Assembly (NCBI GenBank): GCA_903859265.1
Contig: CAIOLZ010000090.1
Coordinates: 1 to 7,888, forward strand
Direction of reading: 5' to 3'
Origin: an uncultured beta proteobacterium
Lineage (GTDB): Bacteria; Pseudomonadota; Gammaproteobacteria; Burkholderiales; Burkholderiaceae_C
DNA: 7,888 nt
Below are positions 1 to 6,238 of the stretch, piece by piece. How positions within the stretch are numbered: the first letter of the stretch is position 1; every line of letters starts with the position of its first letter. The notes under the pieces are model-generated. The model was not told the origin of the DNA. It made no database searches and saw nothing but the letters and a program-made list of their open reading frames with translations. The position numbers and the translations under genes were made by a program.

Positions 1-664
1 CAACGGCAAGGGAAGCGGCGCTTCGTCATCGCCAGTAGCACGCATGATCTGGGTCAGCTTCGTAGTCACCATGATCATCACGGTAGGAAAAATCAGTATC
101 TCGCTGATGTCGGCGTTTGCGGTGGTCTATTTCCGATTTCCCCTGCGCCAGCTATGTTTCTGGTTGATTTTTATTACGCTGATGTTGCCGGTAGAGGTGC
201 GCATCGGGCCCACCTACCAGGTGGTGGCGGATCTGGGCCTGATCAACACCTATGCGGGCCTTTCGGTTCCCCTGATTGCGTCGGCCACGGCAACTTTTTT
301 GTTCCGCCAGTTCTTTTTGACCGTACCTGACGAGATGGTCGAGGCCGCAAGGGTGGATGGCGCCGGTCCGGTGCGCTTTTTCATCGACATCCTGATGCCG
401 CTGTCTGCCACCAGCGTGGCGGCGCTGTTTGTCATCCAGTTCATTTACGGCTGGAACCAATACCTGTGGCCGCTGATTGTCGCCACCAGCGACACCATGT
501 ACCCGATCGTGGTGGGCATCCAGCAAATGATTGGCAGTGGCGAGTCGGTGACCGACTGGAACGTCGTCATGGCCACTGCAGTGCTGGCCATGCTGCCGCC
601 CACACTGGTCGTGGTTCTGATGCAAAAGTGGTTCGTCAAAGGTCTGGTGGACACGGAGAAATAA
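1..664 (+). CDS. ugpE: sn-glycerol-3-phosphate ABC transporter permease UgpE (5' partial)
   Basis: This is one of the two inner-membrane permease subunits of the UgpBAEC importer, which brings glycerol-3-phosphate and glycerophosphodiesters into the cytoplasm. The reading frame is open from base 2, giving 220 visible codons. The E. coli protein is about 281 residues, so roughly 60 N-terminal residues lie left of the window, and the ATG at 44 is internal. The visible part closely follows remembered E. coli UgpE: FRFPLRQL, then FITLMLPVEVRI, then ASATATFLFRQFF. It also has the ABC-permease EAA loop (EAARVDGAGP, about 341-370), which docks on the ATPase, then FIYGWNQYLWPL and a C-terminal GLVDTEK. 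About five hydrophobic membrane segments can be seen. The stop is TAA. ugpC starts 3 nt later, and its GGAG ribosome site lies inside the end of this gene. ugpB and ugpA presumably lie upstream, outside the window. Confidence 0.95.
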   Translation, partial: NGKGSGASSSPVARMIWVSFVVTMIITVGKISISLMSAFAVVYFRFPLRQLCFWLIFITLMLPVEVRIGPTYQVVADLGLINTYAGLSVPLIASATATFLFRQFFLTVPDEMVEAARVDGAGPVRFFIDILMPLSATSVAALFVIQFIYGWNQYLWPLIVATSDTMYPIVVGIQQMIGSGESVTDWNVVMATAVLAMLPPTLVVVLMQKWFVKGLVDTEK

Positions 665-667
665 GCA

Positions 668-1729
668 ATGGCATCGATAGAACTCAAGAACGTCACCAAA
701 CGCTACGGCACCGGCAAATCGGCCAACCAGGTCATTCACAGCGTGAACGCGCACATCGCAGACGGGGAATTCATCGTCATCGTCGGACCCTCGGGTTGCG
801 GCAAATCGACGTTGCTGCGCATGGTGGCGGGACTGGAAGAAATCAGTGACGGTGAAATCAGCATCGGGGAGCGCGTGGTGAACCGGCTCGAGCCTGCCGA
901 GCGGGACATTGCCATGGTGTTTCAGAATTACGCGCTGTACCCGCACATGAGCGTGTTTGACAACATGGCTTACGGTTTGAAGATCGCCAAGGTGGCACCG
1001 GCAGACATCCGGGCACGGGTGGACAAGGCGGCAGCCATTTTGGAGCTGGGGCCCTTCCTCAAACGCAAGCCACGCGAACTCTCCGGCGGGCAGCGTCAGC
1101 GGGTGGCCATGGGGCGCGCGATTGTTCGCCAGCCCAAAGTGTTTTTGTTTGACGAACCGCTTTCCAATCTGGATGCCAAATTGCGCGCCCAGACCCGGCT
1201 CGAAATCCAGAAGCTGCACCGCGAACTTGGCATCACGTCGCTGTTTGTCACCCACGACCAGGTAGAGGCGATGACGCTGGCCCAGCGCATGATCGTGATG
1301 AACGCGGGGGTGATGGAACAGTTTGGCACGCCAGAAGAGGTATATGCGCGCCCCGCCACCACCTTCGTGGCGAGCTTTATCGGGTCACCGCCCATGAACC
1401 TTTTAAGGAACGCGCCCGGCGGTAAATCGGGCGTGATCACCGGTGTGCGGCCCGAGCATCTGGACATCACACCGCAGGGCTGGGGATTGCGTGTCGATGC
1501 GGTCGAAATGCTGGGCGCGGAACGCCTGATTTACGGTCGCTGGGCCCACGGCAATCCCGATTCAGCTGCGCCCGCCGGAGCATCGGCCACGACCGCTGAA
1601 ACCGTCATCGTGCGGGTCGAGGAATCGGTCACGGTGCCGGCGTTGGGTACTACACTTTTCGTCACGCCGCGCGCCGGGCGCGTCCACCATTTCGATGCCG
1701 GCACGGGGCGCAGACTGGAGACCGCATGA
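668..1729 (+). CDS. ugpC: sn-glycerol-3-phosphate ABC transporter ATP-binding protein UgpC
   Basis: This cytoplasmic ATPase subunit powers the UgpBAEC importer. At 353 residues it matches the family length (E. coli about 356). The nucleotide-binding domain is complete: Walker A GPSGCGKST at residues 40-48, Q-loop Q86, signature LSGGQ at 138-142, Walker B VFLFDE at 158-163, D-loop SNLD at 166-169 and H-loop His196. After about residue 235 comes a MalK-type regulatory/TOBE region containing GVRPEHLDI. That region carries a short Ala/Ser/Thr-rich stretch near residues 297-312, probably a flexible loop. The ATG at 668 is supported by GGAG at 655-658 and by the start MASIELKNVTKRYG, which fits the family. 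Close sugar ATPases (MalK, MsmK) look alike, so the ugp assignment rests mainly on ugpE before it and ugpQ after it. The stop overlaps the ugpQ start (ATGA). Confidence 0.95.
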   Translation: MASIELKNVTKRYGTGKSANQVIHSVNAHIADGEFIVIVGPSGCGKSTLLRMVAGLEEISDGEISIGERVVNRLEPAERDIAMVFQNYALYPHMSVFDNMAYGLKIAKVAPADIRARVDKAAAILELGPFLKRKPRELSGGQRQRVAMGRAIVRQPKVFLFDEPLSNLDAKLRAQTRLEIQKLHRELGITSLFVTHDQVEAMTLAQRMIVMNAGVMEQFGTPEEVYARPATTFVASFIGSPPMNLLRNAPGGKSGVITGVRPEHLDITPQGWGLRVDAVEMLGAERLIYGRWAHGNPDSAAPAGASATTAETVIVRVEESVTVPALGTTLFVTPRAGRVHHFDAGTGRRLETA

Positions 1730-2514
1730 ACACGCCCAAAGCACCGGCCCACTGGCCCTACCCGCGCTGGATCGCCCACCGCGGCGCGGGCAAGCTGGCA
1801 CCTGAAAACACACTGGCCGCGTTTCGCACAGGCGCGGCCTATGGCTACCGGATGTTTGAGTGCGACGTCAAACTCAGCGCGGATGGCGTACCGTTTCTGA
1901 TGCACGACGCAAGCCTCAAGCGCACTACCAACGCGACCACGCGGCGTGCCACCGACGGGGTCAACCCGCCGAGCGACATCGGCGGCGACCATCCCTGGAG
2001 CGCACTGTCCCAGCTCGATGCCGGACAATGGCACTCCCGTACGTTTGCCGGCGAACCACTGCCAACGTTGGAAGCCATAGCGCATTTCTGCCTGCGCAAT
2101 GGCTACTTTTTAAATATTGAAATCAAACCAACACCGGGCACCGAACGGCACACCGGCGCAGTGGTGGCGCAGCACGCCGCGCGCCTGTGGCAAGGGGCGG
2201 CCGTGGCGCCCCTGCTCACCTCGTTTGAGGTCGATGCGCTAGCGGGTGCGCTCGCCGCGCAGCCGGAAATGCCGCGCGGCCTGCTGCTCGATGAACTGTG
2301 GAGCGATTGGCTCGCCAAGGCACAGGAACTGCAATGCCAGGCCGTGATTTGCAACCATTTGCTGTGGGACAGCAACACCGTGCAGCAAGCGAAAAATGCG
2401 GGCCTGCGCACCCTGAGTTACACGGTCAACGACACGTTGCAGGCGCAACGCCTGATCGACCTGGGCACGGATGGCGTGATTACTGACCGGGTGGATTTGT
2501 TCAGCCCTGCTTGA
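1726..2514 (+). CDS. ugpQ: glycerophosphodiester phosphodiesterase UgpQ
   Basis: This is a cytosolic GDPD-family enzyme (262 residues) that hydrolyses glycerophosphodiesters such as glycerophosphocholine to glycerol-3-phosphate and the free alcohol, acting on what the Ugp importer delivers. Family motifs are present: HRGAGKLAPENT at 18-29 (His18, Arg19, Glu27), ECD at 45-47 (Glu45, Asp47), HD at 60-61 (His60, the other catalytic histidine), and IEIKP at 131-135 (Glu132, Lys134). PRGLLLDE and the late SYTVND also match E. coli UgpQ. There is no signal peptide, which fits a cytosolic enzyme. The start ATG overlaps the ugpC stop by 4 nt (ATGA) and has GGAG at 1717-1720, so coupled translation is likely. 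Compared with remembered E. coli UgpQ there are about 12 extra residues around 70-90, between RTTN and WSALSQLDAG. The stop TGA lies 15 nt from the end of the convergent gene. Confidence 0.95.
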   Translation: MNTPKAPAHWPYPRWIAHRGAGKLAPENTLAAFRTGAAYGYRMFECDVKLSADGVPFLMHDASLKRTTNATTRRATDGVNPPSDIGGDHPWSALSQLDAGQWHSRTFAGEPLPTLEAIAHFCLRNGYFLNIEIKPTPGTERHTGAVVAQHAARLWQGAAVAPLLTSFEVDALAGALAAQPEMPRGLLLDELWSDWLAKAQELQCQAVICNHLLWDSNTVQQAKNAGLRTLSYTVNDTLQAQRLIDLGTDGVITDRVDLFSPA

Positions 2515-2529
2515 GTCCGAGGGTTTCCC

Positions 2530-2805
2530 CTAGCGCCAGGCTTTGACGCCCACCCACTGGCAACTCGCAACCAGCATTACCATGGCGGCATAGGTCGCCA
2601 TCTTGCCGTCGTTACCAAAAAACCAGAGGCCACAGGCCAGAGCCAAAGCGCCCGATAGCGTGTTCATCAAGCCCTGGGCCAGCATACCGCCGGGGGCTCG
2701 GCTTTTTTTGAACCATATGGGCGCAATAATCGCCACAAGAAACCCCGCGGCCAGGGCCGGGGCCAGAAAATTGAAGCAGTGGTTTAGCAGATCAAGGGAG
2801 CCCAT
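2530..2805 (-). CDS. small three-helix membrane protein, function unknown
   Basis: I do not recognise a named family. The 91-residue protein has three hydrophobic stretches that would each span the membrane: about residues 13-32, 41-63 and 68-88. A positive loop (K33, K34, R36) follows the first helix, so the positive-inside rule puts that loop in the cytoplasm and the N terminus outside. No signal-peptide cleavage site or catalytic motif is apparent. The ATG at 2805 is the only possible ATG start: an in-frame stop lies seven codons upstream at 2824-2826, and no Shine-Dalgarno sequence precedes it. It converges with ugpQ (15 nt gap) and diverges from hemA (88 nt gap). It is probably real because it fills the gap neatly and has a coherent membrane topology. 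A 91-residue frame on the opposite strand (2603-2878) looks like its shadow. The gene's role, and any link with hemA, cannot be told from sequence. Confidence 0.7.
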   Translation of the reverse strand: MGSLDLLNHCFNFLAPALAAGFLVAIIAPIWFKKSRAPGGMLAQGLMNTLSGALALACGLWFFGNDGKMATYAAMVMLVASCQWVGVKAWR

Positions 2806-2848
2806 AAACGTGGCGCAATCGAATCAATTGGTGAGATGCAGGGCAATT

Positions 2849-2863
2849 CCACACAGCGTGTGG
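2849..2863. promoter_or_regulatory. 15 bp palindrome, candidate operator
   Basis: CCACAC-AGC-GTGTGG is a perfect inverted repeat with 6 bp arms and a 3 bp centre, in the 88 bp gap between two divergent genes. It lies 11 bp upstream of the TATAAT box of hemA and covers the -35 zone, where no good TTGACA match is seen. That position suits a regulator binding site for hemA, and perhaps for the divergent membrane protein gene. This is inference; a six-base-arm palindrome can also occur by chance. Confidence 0.4.
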
Positions 2864-2873
2864 CTCTGGATTT

Positions 2874-2879
2874 TATAAT
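2874..2879 (+). promoter_or_regulatory. -10 box of a candidate hemA promoter
   Basis: A perfect sigma-70 TATAAT lies 14 nt before the hemA ATG, in a locally AT-rich patch of a GC-rich region. The best -35 with 18 bp spacing is CACACA at 2850-2855, which matches only the ACA half of the consensus, and there is no extended -10 TG. Transcription would start near 2886, leaving a leader of about 8 nt without a ribosome site. Hence hemA would be almost leaderless, or another promoter further upstream is also used. Confidence 0.55.
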
Positions 2880-2893
2880 CCGCGATACAACTT

Positions 2894-4153
2894 ATGGCAG
2901 TCTGGGCATTAGGCATCAATCACACCACGGCTCCGCTGGACATGCGGGGCCGCTTTGCGTTTGCCTCCGACCAGCTCGAAGTCAAGCTCAAAGCACTGCG
3001 CCAGTCCATGGCCCACAGTCTGGAAGCCGCGATTGTTTCGACCTGCAACCGCACCGAGATTTACTGCGCGGGTGACGAAACAGCGGTGGAGCAAACGCTG
3101 GCTTGGCTGGCCGAGAGCGGCGGCGTTTCCGCCCACGATCTGCGTTCGCACACCTACCAGCTCGAAAACCACCAGGCAGCGCGCCACGCGTTTCGCGTCG
3201 CCAGCGGCCTCGACTCCATGGTGCTGGGCGAACCCCAGATTCTGGGCCAGCTCAAAGACGCCGTACGCGCTGCGGATGCCGCAGGTGCTTTGGGCACCAC
3301 GCTGTCGCAGCTGTTCCAGCGCTCGTTTGCCGTGGCCAAGGAGGTGCGCACATCGACCGAAATCGGTGCGCATTCCATCAGCATGGCCGCCGCCGCAGTG
3401 CGCCTGTCGGGCCAGCTGTTTGAGGATCTGACCAAGGTCAACGTGCTGTTCGTTGGTGCCGGGGAAATGATCGAGCTGTGTGCCACCCACTTTGCTGCCA
3501 AAAAGCCGCGGTCCATCGCTGTTGCCAACCGTACGCTGGAGCGTGGCGAAAAACTGGCGAGCCGCTTCGGGGGTGAGGTGATGCGGCTGGGCGACTTGCC
3601 GGACCGGCTGCACGAATTTGACGCGGTCATCAGCTGTACCGCCAGCACCTTGCCCATCATCGGACTCGGCGCCGTCGAGCGGGCATTGAAAAAGCGCCGC
3701 CGCCGACCGATCTTCATGGTGGATCTGGCGGTACCCCGCGATATTGAGCCCGAGGTCAAAAAGCTGGGCGACGTCTATCTCTATACCGTTGACGATCTTG
3801 CCGGCGTGGTGCAGACCGCGCAGGCCAATCGCCAAGCGGCAGTTGCGCAGGCGGAGGTGATTGTGGACGCCGGCGTACAGAGTTTCATGCATTGGGTGGA
3901 CCAGCGCAGCAGTGTTCCGCTGATCCAGCAACTCAACGCGCAGGCCGAACAATGGCGCGTGGGCGAACTGGCCAAAGCGCGCAAACTCATCGCCAAGGGC
4001 GAAGACATTGATGCGGTCATGGAGACTCTGGCCAAAGGCCTGACCCACAAAATGTTGCATGGCGCGATGGCTGAACTGCACGCTGGCGATGCCAATGCGC
4101 GCAGCCACGCCATCCACGCGATTCAGCACTTTTTCCTGCGCAAAGAGCGTTAG
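2894..4153 (+). CDS. hemA: glutamyl-tRNA reductase
   Basis: This enzyme reduces glutamyl-tRNA(Glu) with NADPH to glutamate-1-semialdehyde, the first committed step of C5-pathway tetrapyrrole (haem, sirohaem) synthesis. Its length of 419 residues is typical (E. coli 418). The N-terminal catalytic domain starts with GINHTTAPLDMR and contains STCNRTEIY at 49-57, with the nucleophile Cys51. GLDSMVLGEPQILGQLK follows at 105-121. The NADPH domain has GAGEM at 188-192, then NRTLERGEKLA and MVDLAVPRDIEPEV. A helical dimerisation domain ends in HAIQHFFLRKER. The ATG at 2894 is forced because a TAA lies in frame at 2876-2878; no Shine-Dalgarno site is visible. A TATAAT box and a palindrome lie just upstream. 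The stop is TAG, a codon read only by RF1, whose gene comes next. Reading in the same frame reaches TAG-TAA at 4181-4186. Confidence 0.97.
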   Translation: MAVWALGINHTTAPLDMRGRFAFASDQLEVKLKALRQSMAHSLEAAIVSTCNRTEIYCAGDETAVEQTLAWLAESGGVSAHDLRSHTYQLENHQAARHAFRVASGLDSMVLGEPQILGQLKDAVRAADAAGALGTTLSQLFQRSFAVAKEVRTSTEIGAHSISMAAAAVRLSGQLFEDLTKVNVLFVGAGEMIELCATHFAAKKPRSIAVANRTLERGEKLASRFGGEVMRLGDLPDRLHEFDAVISCTASTLPIIGLGAVERALKKRRRRPIFMVDLAVPRDIEPEVKKLGDVYLYTVDDLAGVVQTAQANRQAAVAQAEVIVDAGVQSFMHWVDQRSSVPLIQQLNAQAEQWRVGELAKARKLIAKGEDIDAVMETLAKGLTHKMLHGAMAELHAGDANARSHAIHAIQHFFLRKER

Positions 4154-4213
4154 CGGCGCTGCCACCACGCAGCCCCGGGGTAGTAACCCAAACTCCTCGT
4201 CAGCGAGCCCATC

Positions 4214-4245
4214 AACGCGCCGGGATGTCCCCGAAAGCGCGTTTT
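4214..4245 (+). terminator. hairpin with short T run in the hemA-prfA gap (attenuator-like)
   Basis: AACGCGC (4214-4220) pairs with GCGCGTT (4237-4243), and inside it CGGG (4221-4224) pairs with CCCG (4230-4233). This leaves a 5 nt loop and a 3 nt AAA bulge on the 3' side. The stem totals 11 pairs and is very GC-rich. It is followed by a TTTT run (4242-4245) that overlaps the stem end, then CC. The T run is short for an efficient intrinsic terminator, so partial termination or an RNA-processing or stabilising role is as likely. The surrounding gap, 4154-4285, holds no convincing promoter or small gene. Confidence 0.45.
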
Positions 4246-4285
4246 CCGATCCCACCGTTTGCCCCTGTTGCATTGAATTTTTGCC

Positions 4286-5380
4286 ATGAAACCCTTTCTC
4301 CGCCAACAACTCGCCCGCTATGCCGACCGCCTCGGCGAGCTGGAATTTTTGCTGTCCCGCGAAGACATCATGAAAGACATGAAGCAATTTCTGCTGCTCT
4401 CGCGCGAACACACCGATGTGGGCGCCGTGGCCAGCCGCTGGAGCCGTTACCAGCAGCGCGAATCCGACCAGTTGGCAGCCCAGGAACTGCTCGCCGCCAG
4501 CAAGGATGACCCGGAAATGGCCGGCATGGCGCAGGAAGAGCTGGATGGCGCGACCGCCGAACTGGCGCAGCTGGAACTTGAATTGCAGCGCATGCTGCTG
4601 CCCAAAGACCCGGACGACGCACGCAACGCCTTCTTGGAAATCCGCGCTGGTACTGGCGGCGACGAGTCGGCCCTGTTTGCCGCGGATCTGGCGCGCATGT
4701 ACACCCGCTATTGTGACGCCCGTGGCTGGAAAACCGAGGTGATCAGCGCCTCCGAGAGCGAACTCGGCGGCTACAAGGAAGTAGTGTTGCGCATCGAAGG
4801 CGAGTCGGTCTATGGAGCGCTCAAATTTGAATCCGGCGGTCACCGCGTGCAGCGTGTGCCGGCCACCGAAACACAGGGACGCATCCACACCAGCGCCTGC
4901 ACCGTGGCCGTGCTGGCCGAGCCGGATGAACAAGAAGCCATCAAGATCAATCCGTCGGACTTGCGCATTGATACCTACCGCGCCAGCGGTGCCGGGGGTC
5001 AGCACATCAACAAGACCGATTCGGCAGTGCGCATCACCCACCTGCCCACCGGCATCGTGGCCGAATGCCAGGACGGGCGCAGCCAGCACAGCAACAAGGC
5101 GCAGGCGCTGCGCGTGCTGACCGCCCGCATTCAGGAAAAAGACCGCAGCGAACGCGCCGCCAAAGATGCTGCCGAACGCAAAAGCCTGATCGGCAGTGGC
5201 GACCGCAGCGACCGCATTCGCACCTACAACTTCCCGCAGGGCCGCTTCACCGACCACCGCATCAACCTCACGCTGTACAAGTTGCTGCCTATCATGGAAG
5301 GTGACCTCGGTGATGCAATCGAGGCCCTGCAGGCCTTTGAGGCGGCGCAGCAAATGGCCGATCTGGAACTCAACGCTTAA
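4286..5380 (+). CDS. prfA: peptide chain release factor 1 (RF1)
   Basis: RF1 recognises UAA and UAG in the ribosomal A site and triggers release of the finished protein. The 364-residue protein has an N-terminal helical domain (about 1-105) followed by the conserved LLPKDPDDARNAFLEIRAGTGGDE. The RF1-type codon-reading tripeptide PAT is at 192-194 within GGHRVQRVPATETQGR; RF2 would have SPF there. The catalytic GGQ is at 237-239 in SGAGGQHINKTDSA. The C-terminal part contains LIGSGDRSDRIRTYNFPQGR and TDHRINLTLY. The ATG at 4286 is the only reasonable start because an in-frame TGA lies at 4274-4276. No strong Shine-Dalgarno site precedes it. The TAA stop is followed immediately by the prmC ATG with no spacer. 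That partnership makes sense because PrmC methylates the glutamine of this GGQ. A structured 132 nt gap separates it from hemA. Confidence 0.97.
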   Translation: MKPFLRQQLARYADRLGELEFLLSREDIMKDMKQFLLLSREHTDVGAVASRWSRYQQRESDQLAAQELLAASKDDPEMAGMAQEELDGATAELAQLELELQRMLLPKDPDDARNAFLEIRAGTGGDESALFAADLARMYTRYCDARGWKTEVISASESELGGYKEVVLRIEGESVYGALKFESGGHRVQRVPATETQGRIHTSACTVAVLAEPDEQEAIKINPSDLRIDTYRASGAGGQHINKTDSAVRITHLPTGIVAECQDGRSQHSNKAQALRVLTARIQEKDRSERAAKDAAERKSLIGSGDRSDRIRTYNFPQGRFTDHRINLTLYKLLPIMEGDLGDAIEALQAFEAAQQMADLELNA

Positions 5381-6238
5381 ATGACGACGGTTAACGAGGC
5401 ACTTCAGTTTGGCCGCGCTCTGGGCCTCGATCCTCTGGACGCGCAACTATTGCTGCTGCACGCGCTGGGCAAAACCCCTGTGGAGCGTTCCTGGCTACTG
5501 GCACATGGCGATGCCGCATTGCCGCAATGGGTGCAAGCGCAATGGCAGGCATGGGCTGCGCGCCTGGCGGGCGGCGAACCGCTGGCCTACCTGACCGGCC
5601 ACAAGGAGTTTTACGGGCTGCGTCTGGCCATTGACCCACGGGTGCTGGACCCCAGAGCCGACACCGAAACACTGGTTGACTGGGCGCTGGAATTACCCGT
5701 GGACGGACTGCAGGATGACACGCCGGAAACTGGTACCACACCGGTACGCGTCATGGACCTGGGCACCGGCAGCGGTGCAGTCGCGTTGGCGCTCAAGCAT
5801 CAGCGCCCCCACTGGCAGGTACATGCTGTCGATTGCAGTGCCGATGCGCTGGCGGTGGCACGAGCCAACGCGCAGCGCCTGAACCTGCAGATCAATTTTG
5901 CGCACGGGAACTGGCTGGGTAGCGCCGAAGACCGGTTCCACGCCATCGTGTCCAACCCGCCCTATATTGCCGAACAGGATCCCCATCTGGCGGCGCTGGT
6001 GCATGAGCCGCTAGGGGCCTTGGCCAGCGGCGCCGACGGGCTGGACGCGATTCGCGCCATCATCGCCCAGGCACCGGCCCGATTGTTGCCGCAAGGCTGG
6101 TTGCTTCTGGAGCACGGCTTCAACCAGGCCGAGCCGGTGTGCGCGTTGCTAGAGGCAGCCGGCTTCAGCGGTGTTGCGTCGCGGCGCGATCTGGCCGGGA
6201 TTGCGCGTTGCAGCGGCGGGCGTTGGGACGGCGCGTGA
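5381..6238 (+). CDS. prmC: release factor glutamine methyltransferase PrmC (HemK family)
   Basis: PrmC uses S-adenosylmethionine to N5-methylate the glutamine of the GGQ motif in RF1 and RF2, which is needed for efficient termination. The protein has 285 residues (E. coli 277). A small helical N-terminal domain contains LLLLHALGK and GEPLAYLTGHKEFYGL at 65-80. The methyltransferase fold shows the SAM loop DLGTGSG at 126-132, an acidic residue after the second strand (AVD, Asp151) and the substrate-glutamine motif NPPY at 192-195. The conserved C-terminal RDLAGIARCSGGRW is also present. The linker that usually reads about VLxPRPDTE is VLDPRADTE here (88-96). The start abuts the prfA TAA; only a weak GGAA lies 12 nt upstream, so translation probably depends on prfA. 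The last 29 codons and the stop overlap leuA on the other strand. Confidence 0.95.
   Translation: MTTVNEALQFGRALGLDPLDAQLLLLHALGKTPVERSWLLAHGDAALPQWVQAQWQAWAARLAGGEPLAYLTGHKEFYGLRLAIDPRVLDPRADTETLVDWALELPVDGLQDDTPETGTTPVRVMDLGTGSGAVALALKHQRPHWQVHAVDCSADALAVARANAQRLNLQINFAHGNWLGSAEDRFHAIVSNPPYIAEQDPHLAALVHEPLGALASGADGLDAIRAIIAQAPARLLPQGWLLLEHGFNQAEPVCALLEAAGFSGVASRRDLAGIARCSGGRWDGA

Noticed and set aside
152..1255. 367-codon open frame on the - strand, antisense to ugpE and ugpC
   Set aside because: It has the same codon-aligned antisense geometry and the same His/Arg-rich composition, under two well-identified genes.
2104..2130. AT-rich patch with a TTA codon inside ugpQ, resembling a -10 region
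   Set aside because: It encodes the catalytic FLNIEIKP strand, there is no good -35 box upstream, and no downstream + strand gene needs an internal promoter.
2515..2529. Possible bidirectional terminator between ugpQ and the convergent small gene
   Set aside because: Only 15 nt are available; GGGTTTCCCC gives at most a three-pair stem and there is no T run on either strand.
4173..4180. CCCCGGGG palindrome after hemA
   Set aside because: This eight-base self-complementary run has no loop for a hairpin and no conserved context; it is expected by chance in GC-rich DNA.
2909..5446. 845-codon open frame on the - strand, antisense to hemA, prfA and the start of prmC
   Set aside because: hemA, prfA and prmC all use the same frame, and this frame lies exactly opposite their codons. 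A stop would need a TTA, CTA or TCA codon in the sense genes, and these are rare in GC-rich DNA. Its His/Gln/Arg/Gly-rich translation resembles no protein I know.
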